Positions 15,538-23,620 of a stretch of DNA of 51,517 bases are shown piece by piece. The stretch is from Chloroflexota bacterium. Lineage in GTDB: Bacteria > Chloroflexota > Anaerolineae > SpSt-313. Under the pieces are notes generated by a model. It was not told the DNA's origin and made no database searches. It was given only the letters and a program-made list of their open reading frames with translations. The stretch covers positions 1 to 51,517 of the forward strand of contig JAKPJZ010000211.1 in the NCBI GenBank assembly GCA_029553955.1, given 5' to 3'. How positions within the stretch are numbered: position 1 is the first letter of the stretch; each line of letters begins with the position of its first letter. A program made the translations under genes and the position numbers.

Positions 15538-15597
15538 GGCTGACCACCGGCCCGGTGCGAACGATAGCGCCGGGCCGAATGCTTTGCCCGATCGTTG

Positions 15598-16359
15598 TTA
15601 TCTATCCAAGAGGCTCGCCGAATCCGGATCCAGATACAGCGTGACCTGCGGCTTGGTGCGCAGGATCGACGCTGGGCAATCGGGCGTCACCGGACCCAGC
15701 AGCGCGTCGCGGACGGCCTGCGCCTTACGCGCCTCGGGCACGACCGCGAGGACATGGGCCGGCCTCAGCAACGCCGGCACCGTCAGGCTGATGGCCTGCG
15801 CCGGCACCTGCTCCAGGTTCGCAAAGTGCCCCTCACCCACCTGCTGCCGCCGGCAGGTCTCGTCCAGATCGACAATATGAATGAGCCTGTCGGTGTCAAA
15901 GTCGGCAGGAGGGTCGTTGAAGGCCAGGTGCCCATTCTCACCGATGCCCAGGATGCAGGCCACAGGGTCGTGCCGCCTCAGCAGGTCCGCGTAGCGTGCC
16001 ATCTCCTGCTCGGGATCGGCAGCATCCCCCACAATGCCATAGAACACTCGGGGGCCGACGCGGTCCGTCAGTTGCTCGCGGATGTAGCGGCGGAAACTGG
16101 CGGGGTGCTGGTCCGACATGTGCAAATACTCATCCATATGAAAGACTGTGACCTGGCCCCAACGGATGTCGGGTCTGGCGCGGATCGCTTTCATGAACGA
16201 CAACTGCGAATTGCCGGTGGCCACAATGATGGCCGCCTCGCCGCGCTCGGCGATGGCGGCGCGCAGTATCTCGGCCAGATCATCGGCAGCAGCAGCTCCG
16301 GCGGCTTGTTGCGAGTCACAAACCAACACCTGCATCCTGTCATAAATGGCCTTCTTCAT
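15598..16359 (-). CDS. nagB: Glucosamine-6-phosphate deaminase
   Basis: About 253 aa (256 from an upstream GTG at 16368). Aldose-ketose isomerase/deaminase that turns glucosamine 6-phosphate into fructose 6-phosphate and ammonia. Landmarks: VATGNSQLSFMKAI (phosphate site near the N-terminus), VFHMDEYL (catalytic Asp), ILGIGENGHLAFNDPP (the classical NagB signature with the Glu-His pair) and LTVPALLRPAHVLAVVPE. Start ATG 16359 lies six bases after the nagA stop; the GTG at 16368 would overlap nagA by four bases. Either way it is coupled to nagA. Last gene of the large LacI-headed cluster. Confidence 0.93.
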   Translation of the reverse strand: MKKAIYDRMQVLVCDSQQAAGAAAADDLAEILRAAIAERGEAAIIVATGNSQLSFMKAIRARPDIRWGQVTVFHMDEYLHMSDQHPASFRRYIREQLTDRVGPRVFYGIVGDAADPEQEMARYADLLRRHDPVACILGIGENGHLAFNDPPADFDTDRLIHIVDLDETCRRQQVGEGHFANLEQVPAQAISLTVPALLRPAHVLAVVPEARKAQAVRDALLGPVTPDCPASILRTKPQVTLYLDPDSASLLDR

Positions 16360-16364
16360 GAGTC

Positions 16365-17579
16365 TCACTCTCTATCTGATGGGATCCCCAACCACTGACC
16401 TCGGATGAGCGTCTGCCAGACAGCCCAGCTATCATCGAACAGGACGAGATCCGCATCCTTGCCGCCCGCCAGGCTTCCCTTGCGATCATCGGCCCCAATC
16501 ACACGCGCCGGCGTGAGGCTGGCCATGCGGATCGCCTCGACAGGGGAGATGCCGACCGCCTTGATGAGAATGGGCACCATCTGGCTGAGCAGCGTTGTGC
16601 TGCCGGCGAACGATGTGCCATCGAGCAGCATGGCCACGCCATCTTCAACCTGGCACTCGACATCGCCCAGCGCAAAGCGCGTCCCCTCCGGCAGCCCGGC
16701 GCCGTTCGTGGCATCCGACACGGCGCAGAGACGATCGGGCCCGAGACACTTGTAGGCCAGCGCCATCAAAGTCGGCGGCAGGTGCCGGTTATCGGCGATG
16801 ATCTCGGCCGTAAAGCCCTCGAACGTCAGCGTGGCTTCGAGCAGCCCCGGCCTGCGCCAGGGGCCCTCTCGCACCGTGCTGGATTGCCCGCTCCACATGT
16901 GGATCATGTGGCGCAGCCCGCGTTGCAGGGCCGCCAACACCTGGCTATCTTGAGCATCGCTGTGGCCTGCTGCCGCGACGATGCCCAGCCTGGCCAGACG
17001 GCTGGTGAGCTCGAGCGCTCCTGGCAGCTCGGGCGCCAAGGTGACAATGCGCAGGGCCCGCGGCTGCCTCAGCAGCAGATCGGCCGAGCCATCATCCGGC
17101 GTGCGCAGGTTTGCGGGATCCTGCGCGCCCCTCTGGGCCAGGCTAAAATATGGGCCCTCGAGGTGTATGCCGAGCACCTCAGCCCCGGCATGCTGGCGCC
17201 GCATCCACTGCTCGCCATACTCGATGCACTGCACCATGTCGGCCAACGGCCCCGTCGTGACCGTCGCCAGCAACGATGTCACGCCGCGCCTGGCGTTCTC
17301 GCGGGTGATGGCGCCAAAGGCGACGTCGCTCGGCTCGTTGAACGTGTGCCCAAGCGCGCCGTGGGTGTGGATGTCGACCAGGCCGGGCGAGACGTAGTGG
17401 CCTCCGGCGTCAAAGCGCGCCATGTCACCCAGCGCGCCCTCGTCGTCAAGCGCCAGGATCCTCTCCCCTTCGATGATGACGGCCTGGCCCACCGCCACCC
17501 GGTCGGACAAGATCAGCCGGCCGTTGGTGATTGCCCAGCGACCGGCCGGCTGCCAACGTGAGCTTTGGCTTTCAACCAT
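16365..17579 (-). CDS. nagA: N-acetylglucosamine-6-phosphate deacetylase
   Basis: 404 aa amidohydrolase that removes acetate from GlcNAc 6-phosphate, feeding NagB. SPGLVDIHTHGALG carries the HxH metal motif, LGIHLEGPYF the metal-binding Glu, AGHSDA a metal His, and CAVSDATNG the catalytic Asp. The usual HLFNAM motif is altered (HMIHMWSGQ), so substrate preference may be shifted. GSLAGGKDADLVLFD is the usual amidohydrolase end. ATG 17579 follows GAGGGTCAGAG, nine bases after the stop of the beta-propeller gene, so it is in the same transcript. Assignment is strong because nagB is the partner downstream. Confidence 0.9.
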   Translation of the reverse strand: MVESQSSRWQPAGRWAITNGRLILSDRVAVGQAVIIEGERILALDDEGALGDMARFDAGGHYVSPGLVDIHTHGALGHTFNEPSDVAFGAITRENARRGVTSLLATVTTGPLADMVQCIEYGEQWMRRQHAGAEVLGIHLEGPYFSLAQRGAQDPANLRTPDDGSADLLLRQPRALRIVTLAPELPGALELTSRLARLGIVAAAGHSDAQDSQVLAALQRGLRHMIHMWSGQSSTVREGPWRRPGLLEATLTFEGFTAEIIADNRHLPPTLMALAYKCLGPDRLCAVSDATNGAGLPEGTRFALGDVECQVEDGVAMLLDGTSFAGSTTLLSQMVPILIKAVGISPVEAIRMASLTPARVIGADDRKGSLAGGKDADLVLFDDSWAVWQTLIRGQWLGIPSDRE

Positions 17580-17588
17580 CTCTGACCC

Positions 17589-18698
17589 TCAGCCCAGCGT
17601 GGCTTCCCAGAGGTAGCTGCAGCGGTCCATGTTGTCCGTCTCGGCGGCGAACAGGCGCGTTCCGCCATCCCAGGCAATGTCGTGGACCATGAAGCACGTC
17701 GCCTGTTCGTCACGCATGGCGCCCAGGTCTTCGAACTGGCCGCTCGCCCGATCATACAGGAAGAGGCCGGTCTCGTCGTACGCACCATAGCTGCCCAGCA
17801 GCTTGCCTTCTGGACCAAGCACCAGGCCCGAGAGCCGAATGCCCGAGGAGGGCTTGCCCAGCAGCGTGTGCTGGCCGGTCTTGGGGTCGAGGCGGTAGAG
17901 CTCGCCCAGCGTGGTGCCAAAGTACAGGTAGCCGTCGCCGCCGTTGATGAACGAATCGATGGGTCCGTTCATCGGGAAGTTGAAGATGTGGTCTGGATCG
18001 AGGTTGGGGATGGGCTCCGAGAAGAACTCGGGGCGGCCGGTGGAGGGATGATAGCGGAACAGGCAGTGCCCACGGCGGGCCGCCCAGGTCCCCCAAAAGT
18101 ACCCTTCATCATCGAGGCCCGACTCGTGAAAGTGGCTGCCGGTGAAGAAGGAGAAGACCGTCTGGCGCTGGGCATAGTCATAGTCGAAGAACTGGATGAC
18201 CGGATAGGTGACACCGTACATGCGGCGCCGTTCCAGGTCCACCTCGATGTTCTGCACATAGTCGTGCGCCACCGGGATGCCGAGCGCTTCGAAGCGGCCG
18301 CTGCGGTAGTGGTATACTCCGCCGCCCGGCGCGTCGTTGCGCTCGTCCAGATCTGGCATGGCGGCCGCGCCGAAAAAGTAGCCGCCTTCCCCGTCGGGCG
18401 TCAACCCACGGTGAATCTTGACCCCCTGCGGATCATCCGTGATGTGCTGAAAGCCCAGCGACTCGAACGCGCCGCTCTCGGGCCAAAAGCGCCACAGCAG
18501 GTCCGAATCGAACGCGGTCAGGCCGACGTAGAGGCATTGCTCCGCCGTGTTCCAATCCAGCGCGGTGAACGAGATCCAGTGATCCCGCAGCACCGGGTCG
18601 ATGCGCAGCGTCTTGAACGGCGCACCATGGCGATAGTCCTCCAGCGCCTCAGCCGAGACCGACCGCAGGGTGTGGTGCTGAACATGGGTGATTCTCAT
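17589..18698 (-). CDS. Beta-propeller protein, paralogue A
   Basis: 369 aa without signal peptide. Repeated blade-like segments of the form GYLYFGTTLGELYRLDPKTG, GYFWGTWAARRGHCLFRYHP, GKLLGSYGAYDETGLFLYD point to a six- or seven-bladed propeller (SMP-30/LRE or kelch-like appearance), but no named family is recognised. It is a clear paralogue of the protein at 26785-27951: shared DHWISF/NDWISF near residue 40, CLYVGL/RLYVGL, WGTW, and the C-terminal SYLWE. ATG 18698 has the perfect AAGGAGG. Between nagA and the alpha/alpha-toroid gene, so probably a sugar-acid lactonase, lyase or sensor of the pathway; this is inference. Confidence 0.75.
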   Translation of the reverse strand: MRITHVQHHTLRSVSAEALEDYRHGAPFKTLRIDPVLRDHWISFTALDWNTAEQCLYVGLTAFDSDLLWRFWPESGAFESLGFQHITDDPQGVKIHRGLTPDGEGGYFFGAAAMPDLDERNDAPGGGVYHYRSGRFEALGIPVAHDYVQNIEVDLERRRMYGVTYPVIQFFDYDYAQRQTVFSFFTGSHFHESGLDDEGYFWGTWAARRGHCLFRYHPSTGRPEFFSEPIPNLDPDHIFNFPMNGPIDSFINGGDGYLYFGTTLGELYRLDPKTGQHTLLGKPSSGIRLSGLVLGPEGKLLGSYGAYDETGLFLYDRASGQFEDLGAMRDEQATCFMVHDIAWDGGTRLFAAETDNMDRCSYLWEATLG

Positions 18699-18724
18699 AG
18701 CTGTCCTCCTTGTTGTATTGTCTG

Positions 18725-18895
18725 CACATGACGAGTACGAGGTCGTATCTGCAAACCGTCGTAGCCTCGAGCATCGATCGAGTATTCTCATTGAGACTCG
18801 CAGACGGCCGATTCGATGCCCTGCAACGCCCACACGGGGCTTGGCTACGTCGTCCATACGATTACTTGATGCTCCAGGCGGGCTGTGCGCTGCGA
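18725..18895. repeat. TIR element, diverged copy 2
   Basis: CTGCAAACCGTCGTAGCCTC resembles the left end of the element at 12723; GAGCATCGATCGAGTATTCTC faces CGATTACTTGATGCTC as its inner stem, and CAGACGGCCGATTCGATGCC matches CAGACGGCCGAATCATCGCC of copy 1. It lies inside the 209-base gap between two cluster genes. Confidence 0.6.
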
Positions 18896-18907
18896 CTCGC
18901 CAGGGAG

Positions 18908-19969
18908 CTACGAGGCTGCGCTCAGGTCGAACAGTACGTCGCTCATCTCGGCGCATAGCTCCTGCACAATATCCAGGCATGCGGCCAGCGGCTGCTCTTC
19001 TTCCTTGGCATAGAACAGCCGGTGCACCCACAGGCCCGATGGAGACTGGCTCTCGCAGAACCAATCGAGGATGCGCTCAGCCGTCTCTGCGAACCTGACC
19101 CTGCCCGTCAGGCGATACAGCTCTGCCGAAGACCACATGATCTTGCAGGAGGCATAGTTGTGCCAACGCTCCGGACCCAGCCTGTGGAAAAAGTCAACGA
19201 GGCGCGACGCCCCGGCCAGATAGCGGGCATCGCCGGTCTGGTCGTACAGCCGGCTCAGGAACTTGCACGGCTTGCCGATGAGCCAGGTATACTCTGTACG
19301 GGGGTCCGTCTCTGTGCTGAGGCAAAACTGCTTGCGGCCGCGGATGGCGTTGGGGTCCTCGTCGCCCCACACGCCGGTCACCAACCCTTCGGCTGCGTCC
19401 CAGCTACAATAGAAATAGCGGTCGGGCTCGGGCTGGGCATCGAGCAGCCGCAGGATGAACTCGGCGGCCCGGGTTGCCTCCTCCAGGTGCCCACAGGCGA
19501 GCAGGGCCAGCCCGGCCGCCGAGGTGCTCGATGTATCGAGGCTGCGCCGGTCAATCTGGCCCGTGGCCGGGTCGTAGTGTGAAAAGAACCCGCCAAGCTC
19601 CGGCGACTGCAAGCGGCGCACGAACGCGAGGCCGCGCGCGGCGGCGCCATAGAAGCCGAGCTTGCGCAGGCCGGTGATGATCCAGCCGTTGGAGTACACG
19701 TAGCGATTGGCCGGGCTGCAGGGCAGGTGGTCCCACCCCTTGCGCGCACGATCGGTGCAAAAGTCGCCGTCGGGCTGTTGATAGCGCCGCTGCATCAGCG
19801 ACGCATAGTGGCCGGCGCGTACGGGGTCGCCGACAGCGGCGTAGAGATACGGCGCCTTGTAGTGTGCGCTCAGATCATCGATTGAGGCAACCTCGGCTTC
19901 GTGTTGGCGAAGCCAGCTCAGGCCGCGGGCAATCGCTTCACGCGCGCGCCGGGCGAGATCCTGCTGCAT
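18908..19969 (-). CDS. Alpha/alpha-toroid (six-hairpin) protein
   Basis: 353 aa, no signal peptide. Regularly spaced helices with Gly/Trp/Tyr-rich turns (SNGWIITGLRKLGFYG, RRLQSPELGGFFSHYDP, SSTSAAGLALLACGHLEEA, TEYTWLIGKPCKFLSRLYD, TGDARYLAGASRLVDFF) indicate an (alpha/alpha)6 barrel like those of AGE epimerases, GH88/GH105 hydrolases or prenyltransferase-like toroids. I cannot name the family or a catalytic pair with confidence; conserved-looking acidic residues lie in the STETDPRTEY segment. Start ATG 19969 follows AAAGGAC. In this cluster it is the best candidate for an intracellular glycosidase or sugar epimerase. Confidence 0.65.
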   Translation of the reverse strand: MQQDLARRAREAIARGLSWLRQHEAEVASIDDLSAHYKAPYLYAAVGDPVRAGHYASLMQRRYQQPDGDFCTDRARKGWDHLPCSPANRYVYSNGWIITGLRKLGFYGAAARGLAFVRRLQSPELGGFFSHYDPATGQIDRRSLDTSSTSAAGLALLACGHLEEATRAAEFILRLLDAQPEPDRYFYCSWDAAEGLVTGVWGDEDPNAIRGRKQFCLSTETDPRTEYTWLIGKPCKFLSRLYDQTGDARYLAGASRLVDFFHRLGPERWHNYASCKIMWSSAELYRLTGRVRFAETAERILDWFCESQSPSGLWVHRLFYAKEEEQPLAACLDIVQELCAEMSDVLFDLSAAS

Positions 19970-20042
19970 CGCGGTGTCCTTTCTCTTTCGTCAGGGAGAC
20001 CTGTACCGACGGGAGCACTCTCAGCGTGTTATCCACGCCAGG

Positions 20043-20188
20043 CAGAGGCGGCTCCCATCCCAGCCCGGAGCGTAGCGGAGGGGACCGCCGGGCGCCGGAT
20101 GCTGCGAACCCCGTCGATGATAACGCCTCGTCCCTGATTCCGACGATCCCCTCCGCTACGCTCCAGGCTGGGGTGGGAGCCGCCTCTG
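20043..20188. repeat. 42-bp inverted repeat
   Basis: Arms 20043-20084 and 20147-20188 are inverted copies differing at two positions, separated by 62 bases. Arms begin CAGAGGCGGCTCCCATCCCA. It lies between the transglutaminase-like and toroid genes of the cluster, so the RNA would fold into a long stem inside the polycistronic message. Confidence 0.85.
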
Positions 20189-20207
20189 CTTGGTGCGGAA
20201 TCAGGGC

Positions 20208-21452
20208 TCAGGCCCATGGGGGAGGCGGAGGGGCGTCAAAATAGTCTGGCCCTGCAAAGAAGGGGAACATGCCAAAGCCTTCCTGCAAGTCACGCGACTC
20301 CCATACCATGTCGGTCTCGCAGTACGCCGTCGAGCCGTGCCCCGCGGGGCCACACTCGGGGTGCGACAAAAAGTCGTTGCGCCGCCACACGCTGCGGTGA
20401 CGGAAGCAACGGTTGGGCAGAAAGACATTCTGAACCCACTGGTCGATGGCGGGGTTCCGCACCTGGAAGGCATGGCCCGGCCCCCACTCGACCAACCCAG
20501 AGAGGTCACGCCCCGACTGCTGGATTTCGGTGACCGATAGCGGAACTCGTTCACGAAACAGGATGGCATCCATGTTGGCATCGACCATGACCCACTTGGC
20601 ACACTCGCGGAACCACACCTCGGTCGTAAAGTGGCCGTTGAAGCCGCCAATGTCCTCGGTAAAGACCGCACATCGGGCGGGAATGCCAACCGCCAGGCAG
20701 CAGAGGGCCATCGTCACGCCATAGTGCACGCACATGACGATCGGCAGGCGGCCATCGTGGCCACTCTGGGCTTTGCCCCAGGCCAGGATCGTCTCCGGAT
20801 CCCACGGGGCGTATTGGGCTGCGGGGCCGCTGTTGCGATACTCCCATTGGGTAGACACCCAGGCGCTCAGCGCGCGGACGCGCGGCAGGGTGGGTCCCGG
20901 CCGGCGCGCCTCCGGCGGTAGCAGCTCGCGCAGCCGCTGCAGGCGCGGCTCCGCCGGCGACTCCCAGATCGGCGGGGGAGGGGCCGGGTCCTGCCCTTCA
21001 GCCAGGCGCACCCGCACCACGTATTCCCCGCGCCCGACGTTCAGGTAGCCCATCCGTTCGTTGCGCCAGCTCTGCCCGCCGTCGCTGCTGATCGAGCTCT
21101 GGGGGTCGCGGTGCCCGTGCTCCAGCGCCAGCGACCACGAGTTCATCGCGGGCGAATCGGCCCAGAGTTCGAACACATTGTGGCCCGCCACCAGCAGGCG
21201 AGCCGGCAGGGTGAGCGTCTGCCACATGTAGGGGGGTGCCGGGGCGGCGGGCGCGGCGGGCAGCTCGCTGCCGTTGACCGCCACGCGCAGGGGCAGTGCG
21301 TTCTCTGGATAGCAGCGCGCCAGCACGAACAACTGGGCCGGTGCCCCGGTGGCCGGCAGATGCAGCACCTTGCGCGCCTGGCGGCTGGCGGTCAGCTCCT
21401 CACACAGCGTCGGCACGATGTTGCCTGCTTCGGTGTAGTACAGCGTGCTCAT
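20208..21452 (-). CDS. Transglutaminase-like cysteine hydrolase
   Basis: 414 aa. N-terminal beta-rich domain (about 1-175, a carbohydrate-binding-like region with HNVFELWADSPAMNSWSLALEHG) followed by a transglutaminase core: catalytic Cys in MCVHYGVTMALCCLAVGIPAR (Cys of VHYG region), His in GGFNGHFTTEV and Asp in WVMVDANMD. Microbial members of this fold act as proteases, amidases or peptide N-glycanase-like enzymes. No signal peptide seen, so cytosolic. ATG 21452 follows AGGGGGCG, eight bases after the permease stop. In a sugar-import cluster a PNGase/amidase-like role on an amino-sugar conjugate is attractive but unproven. Ends in a proline run. Confidence 0.75.
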   Translation of the reverse strand: MSTLYYTEAGNIVPTLCEELTASRQARKVLHLPATGAPAQLFVLARCYPENALPLRVAVNGSELPAAPAAPAPPYMWQTLTLPARLLVAGHNVFELWADSPAMNSWSLALEHGHRDPQSSISSDGGQSWRNERMGYLNVGRGEYVVRVRLAEGQDPAPPPPIWESPAEPRLQRLRELLPPEARRPGPTLPRVRALSAWVSTQWEYRNSGPAAQYAPWDPETILAWGKAQSGHDGRLPIVMCVHYGVTMALCCLAVGIPARCAVFTEDIGGFNGHFTTEVWFRECAKWVMVDANMDAILFRERVPLSVTEIQQSGRDLSGLVEWGPGHAFQVRNPAIDQWVQNVFLPNRCFRHRSVWRRNDFLSHPECGPAGHGSTAYCETDMVWESRDLQEGFGMFPFFAGPDYFDAPPPPPWA

Positions 21453-21460
21453 CGCGCCCC

Positions 21461-22348
21461 CTAGCGGTTCGAGCCCAGCGTCAGGCCCGCCATGATGCGC
21501 TCCGAGAGGAGCACGTAGACGATGAACGAGGGGATGATCACCAGCACCACGGCAGCAAAGAGCCCGGCCCAGTCGGCTGTATACTGCATCGTATAGCGGA
21601 TGTTGTACACACCGATGGGCATGGTGCGCAGCGAGTCGTTGTTGATGATGAGCAGGGCCAGCAGAAACTCGTTCCACATGGCGACAAAGTTAAAGATGGC
21701 GGCGGTGAACAGGCCCGGCCCGGCCAGGGGCATCATGATGCGCCAGAATATCTGCGACTCGCTGCAGCCGTCGATCGCAGCGGCATCTTCCAGCTCGCTG
21801 GGCAGGGTGCGGAAGAACCCGGTCAGCAGCAGAACGGTGAACGGGATCGAGACGGCCACGTAGACTGTGATGAGGCCCTGCAGGCTGTTGGCCAGACGCA
21901 GGTTGGCCAACAACACGTACACGGGGATCAGTATCAGCGGAACGGGCAGCCCCATGCCGGCGACAAGGTACGAGTTCACGAGCTCCCGGCCCGGGAACTC
22001 TACTCGCGAGAGCGCATAGGCCGCTGGTGCGCAGATCAGGACGAGCAGCACGACCGACGCGGCGGTCACGATCACGCTGTTGACAAAGTACACGTTCATG
22101 TGCGCGATCTGCCAGGCCTTGGTATAGTTGGCGATCGCCGCGGCCCAGGGCGTGGCCGGCAACGACCACGGGCTGCCAAACACCTCGCGGTTCGTCTTGA
22201 ACGAGCTGAGCACAAGCCAGGCAAAGATTGAGATGGTCACCGCCGACCAGAGGATGAGGATCGCATAGTAGGGCACGTTGCGATAGCGGGAGCGCCCATA
22301 CGGGGCGCCCGACGATGGAGTCGCCTTGGCGCGAGCCTGTGCCGTCAT
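21461..22348 (-). CDS. Sugar ABC transporter permease (MalG type)
   Basis: 295 aa, six hydrophobic segments. The EAA loop that docks the ATPase is LEDAAAIDGCSESQIFWRI followed by MMPLAGPG, in the position usual for carbohydrate-uptake family 1. N-terminal WLVLSSFKTNREVFGSPW is typical of MalG/UgpE-like permeases. ATG 22348 has GAGGTGAA upstream; gap of 12 bases to the MalF-like gene, so co-transcribed. Works with the adjacent permease and the binding protein at 23621; the ATPase is not in the window, as is common for this family, which shares a general MsmK/UgpC-type ATPase. Confidence 0.92.
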   Translation of the reverse strand: MTAQARAKATPSSGAPYGRSRYRNVPYYAILILWSAVTISIFAWLVLSSFKTNREVFGSPWSLPATPWAAAIANYTKAWQIAHMNVYFVNSVIVTAASVVLLVLICAPAAYALSRVEFPGRELVNSYLVAGMGLPVPLILIPVYVLLANLRLANSLQGLITVYVAVSIPFTVLLLTGFFRTLPSELEDAAAIDGCSESQIFWRIMMPLAGPGLFTAAIFNFVAMWNEFLLALLIINNDSLRTMPIGVYNIRYTMQYTADWAGLFAAVVLVIIPSFIVYVLLSERIMAGLTLGSNR

Positions 22349-22360
22349 TGTTCACCTCAC

Positions 22361-23251
22361 CTAGTACTCTATCGCTTCACGGCGCGTCAGGAACCTGATG
22401 ACGCCGAACGCTATCACAACCATGAACAGCAACACCACGCCAAGCGCCGAGGCGTACCCCAGCCTGAACACTGGCGAGTAGACGCCGATGGCCTGCGACC
22501 AGATGTAGATCGTGATGGTGTAGGCCGAGGTCACGGGCGCGGGAAAGATGGTGGCGGCGATGAGGTCAAAGATCTTGAGCGAGCTGATCGTCCACAAGAC
22601 GATGGCCACGACCAACACGTCCCAGATCATGGGGAGCGTGATGGAGAAGAACATCCGCCAATCGGAGGCGCCATCCAGAATCGCGGACTCGAAGAACGGG
22701 GGCGGTATCTTGTCAACGCCGGCCAGCAAGATCACCAGGTAGTAGCCCACGTAGGTCCAGATGACGGCCACGGTGAGCGAAGGGATGATCAGATCGGGCC
22801 CGAGCCAGGTACGGTCGAGGACTGTGAGCCCGAGCAGTTGCAGGATGCCCGACAGCGGCCCCCAACTGTTGTTGTAGATGAACTGCCAGATCAGCCCCAG
22901 GCCGACGCCTGGCACTACCATGGGGAAAAAGATCAGCGCCCGGAAGAACTTGGCCCCGCGGAGCTTGCGCTGCAGGACGCCGGCAAAGAAGAGCGCGAGG
23001 CCAAAGACGCCCACGCCGCCGGCGATGGAGATGATCAGGGTTTTGCCGCAAGCCTGCCAGAACAGCGAGTCGCGGATCATCTCTTTGTAGTTGCCCAGCC
23101 CCACGTAGGCCATGGTGTTGCCGAAGCCACTCCAGCTATGCAGGCTGACCCAGAACGCGCTCAGCGCCGGGTACACGAAGAAAATGGTATACACGAGCAA
23201 TGCGGGCAAGATGAAGGGAAGGACCAGTCGCTGGCGTCCCCGTCTCCCCAT
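22361..23251 (-). CDS. Sugar ABC transporter permease (MalF type)
   Basis: 296 aa, six hydrophobic segments. EAA loop: FFESAILDGASDWRMFFSIT followed by LPMIWD. The N-terminal FFVYPALSAFWVSLHSW is the standard first periplasmic loop of MalF/UgpA-like permeases. ATG 23251 follows AAGGAGAAG. Forms the heterodimeric channel with the MalG-type protein downstream. A 369-base gap with two strong hairpins separates it from the upstream binding-protein gene, which should let the binding protein be made in excess. Confidence 0.92.
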   Translation of the reverse strand: MGRRGRQRLVLPFILPALLVYTIFFVYPALSAFWVSLHSWSGFGNTMAYVGLGNYKEMIRDSLFWQACGKTLIISIAGGVGVFGLALFFAGVLQRKLRGAKFFRALIFFPMVVPGVGLGLIWQFIYNNSWGPLSGILQLLGLTVLDRTWLGPDLIIPSLTVAVIWTYVGYYLVILLAGVDKIPPPFFESAILDGASDWRMFFSITLPMIWDVLVVAIVLWTISSLKIFDLIAATIFPAPVTSAYTITIYIWSQAIGVYSPVFRLGYASALGVVLLFMVVIAFGVIRFLTRREAIEY

Positions 23252-23382
23252 AGTCGTTCTTCTCCTTCTGCAGGGCGCAGGTGGAACTGTTCATTGGCCG
23301 GGTCACACGGGCTACGGCGCCCACAAGGGCGCGGACAAGCCTGCACAGGCTCATGTTCTCGTGCGCCCGGCCTTGACCCGGC

Positions 23383-23464
23383 TTAGGGGTCTGGCGGGCT
23401 GGCTGGCGTTGCTGGCTGCCCCGCGGGGCAGCCAGCAACGCCAGCCAGCCCGCCAGACCCCTAA
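23383..23464. repeat. Perfect 82-bp palindrome
   Basis: Bases 23383-23423 and 23424-23464 are exact reverse complements with no loop (arms start TTAGGGGTCTGGCGGGCTGG, centre CCCCGCGGGG). In RNA it would be a very stable stem between the binding-protein and permease reading frames. Confidence 0.95.
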
Positions 23465-23573
23465 CCTAAAGGCCAGCACCGGGCTCGTGCGAAGCCCAAG
23501 AGCCGGTCGCCAACGATGATGGGATATACCCCGCAATGCCGTTGAAAACCCCGGCCGTGCTGGCCGCGGCTGC

Positions 23574-23606
23574 GGGCTAGCATCCGGCCAGGCCGGATGC
23601 TAGCCC
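23574..23606 (-). terminator. 16-bp hairpin after the binding-protein gene
   Basis: GGGCTAGCATCCGGCC and its exact inverse GGCCGGATGCTAGCCC flank a single A. It begins 14 bases after the binding-protein stop codon. No T-run follows, so it is more likely a 3'-end stabiliser or weak terminator than a complete stop. Confidence 0.6.
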
Positions 23607-23620
23607 CACGCTCAGGCACG

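Larger units (their letters stand above)
23252..23620. other. Gap between binding-protein and permease genes
   Basis: 369 bases with no gene. Holds the perfect 82-bp palindrome (23383-23464) and a 16-bp stem just after the binding-protein stop (23574-23606), plus GC-rich filler. No promoter for the permeases was recognised on the minus strand. Confidence 0.75.

Noticed and set aside
23383..23464. Replication origin or phage attachment site
   Set aside because: No AT-rich unwinding element, DnaA boxes or integrase nearby; position between two co-transcribed genes fits a message stem better.
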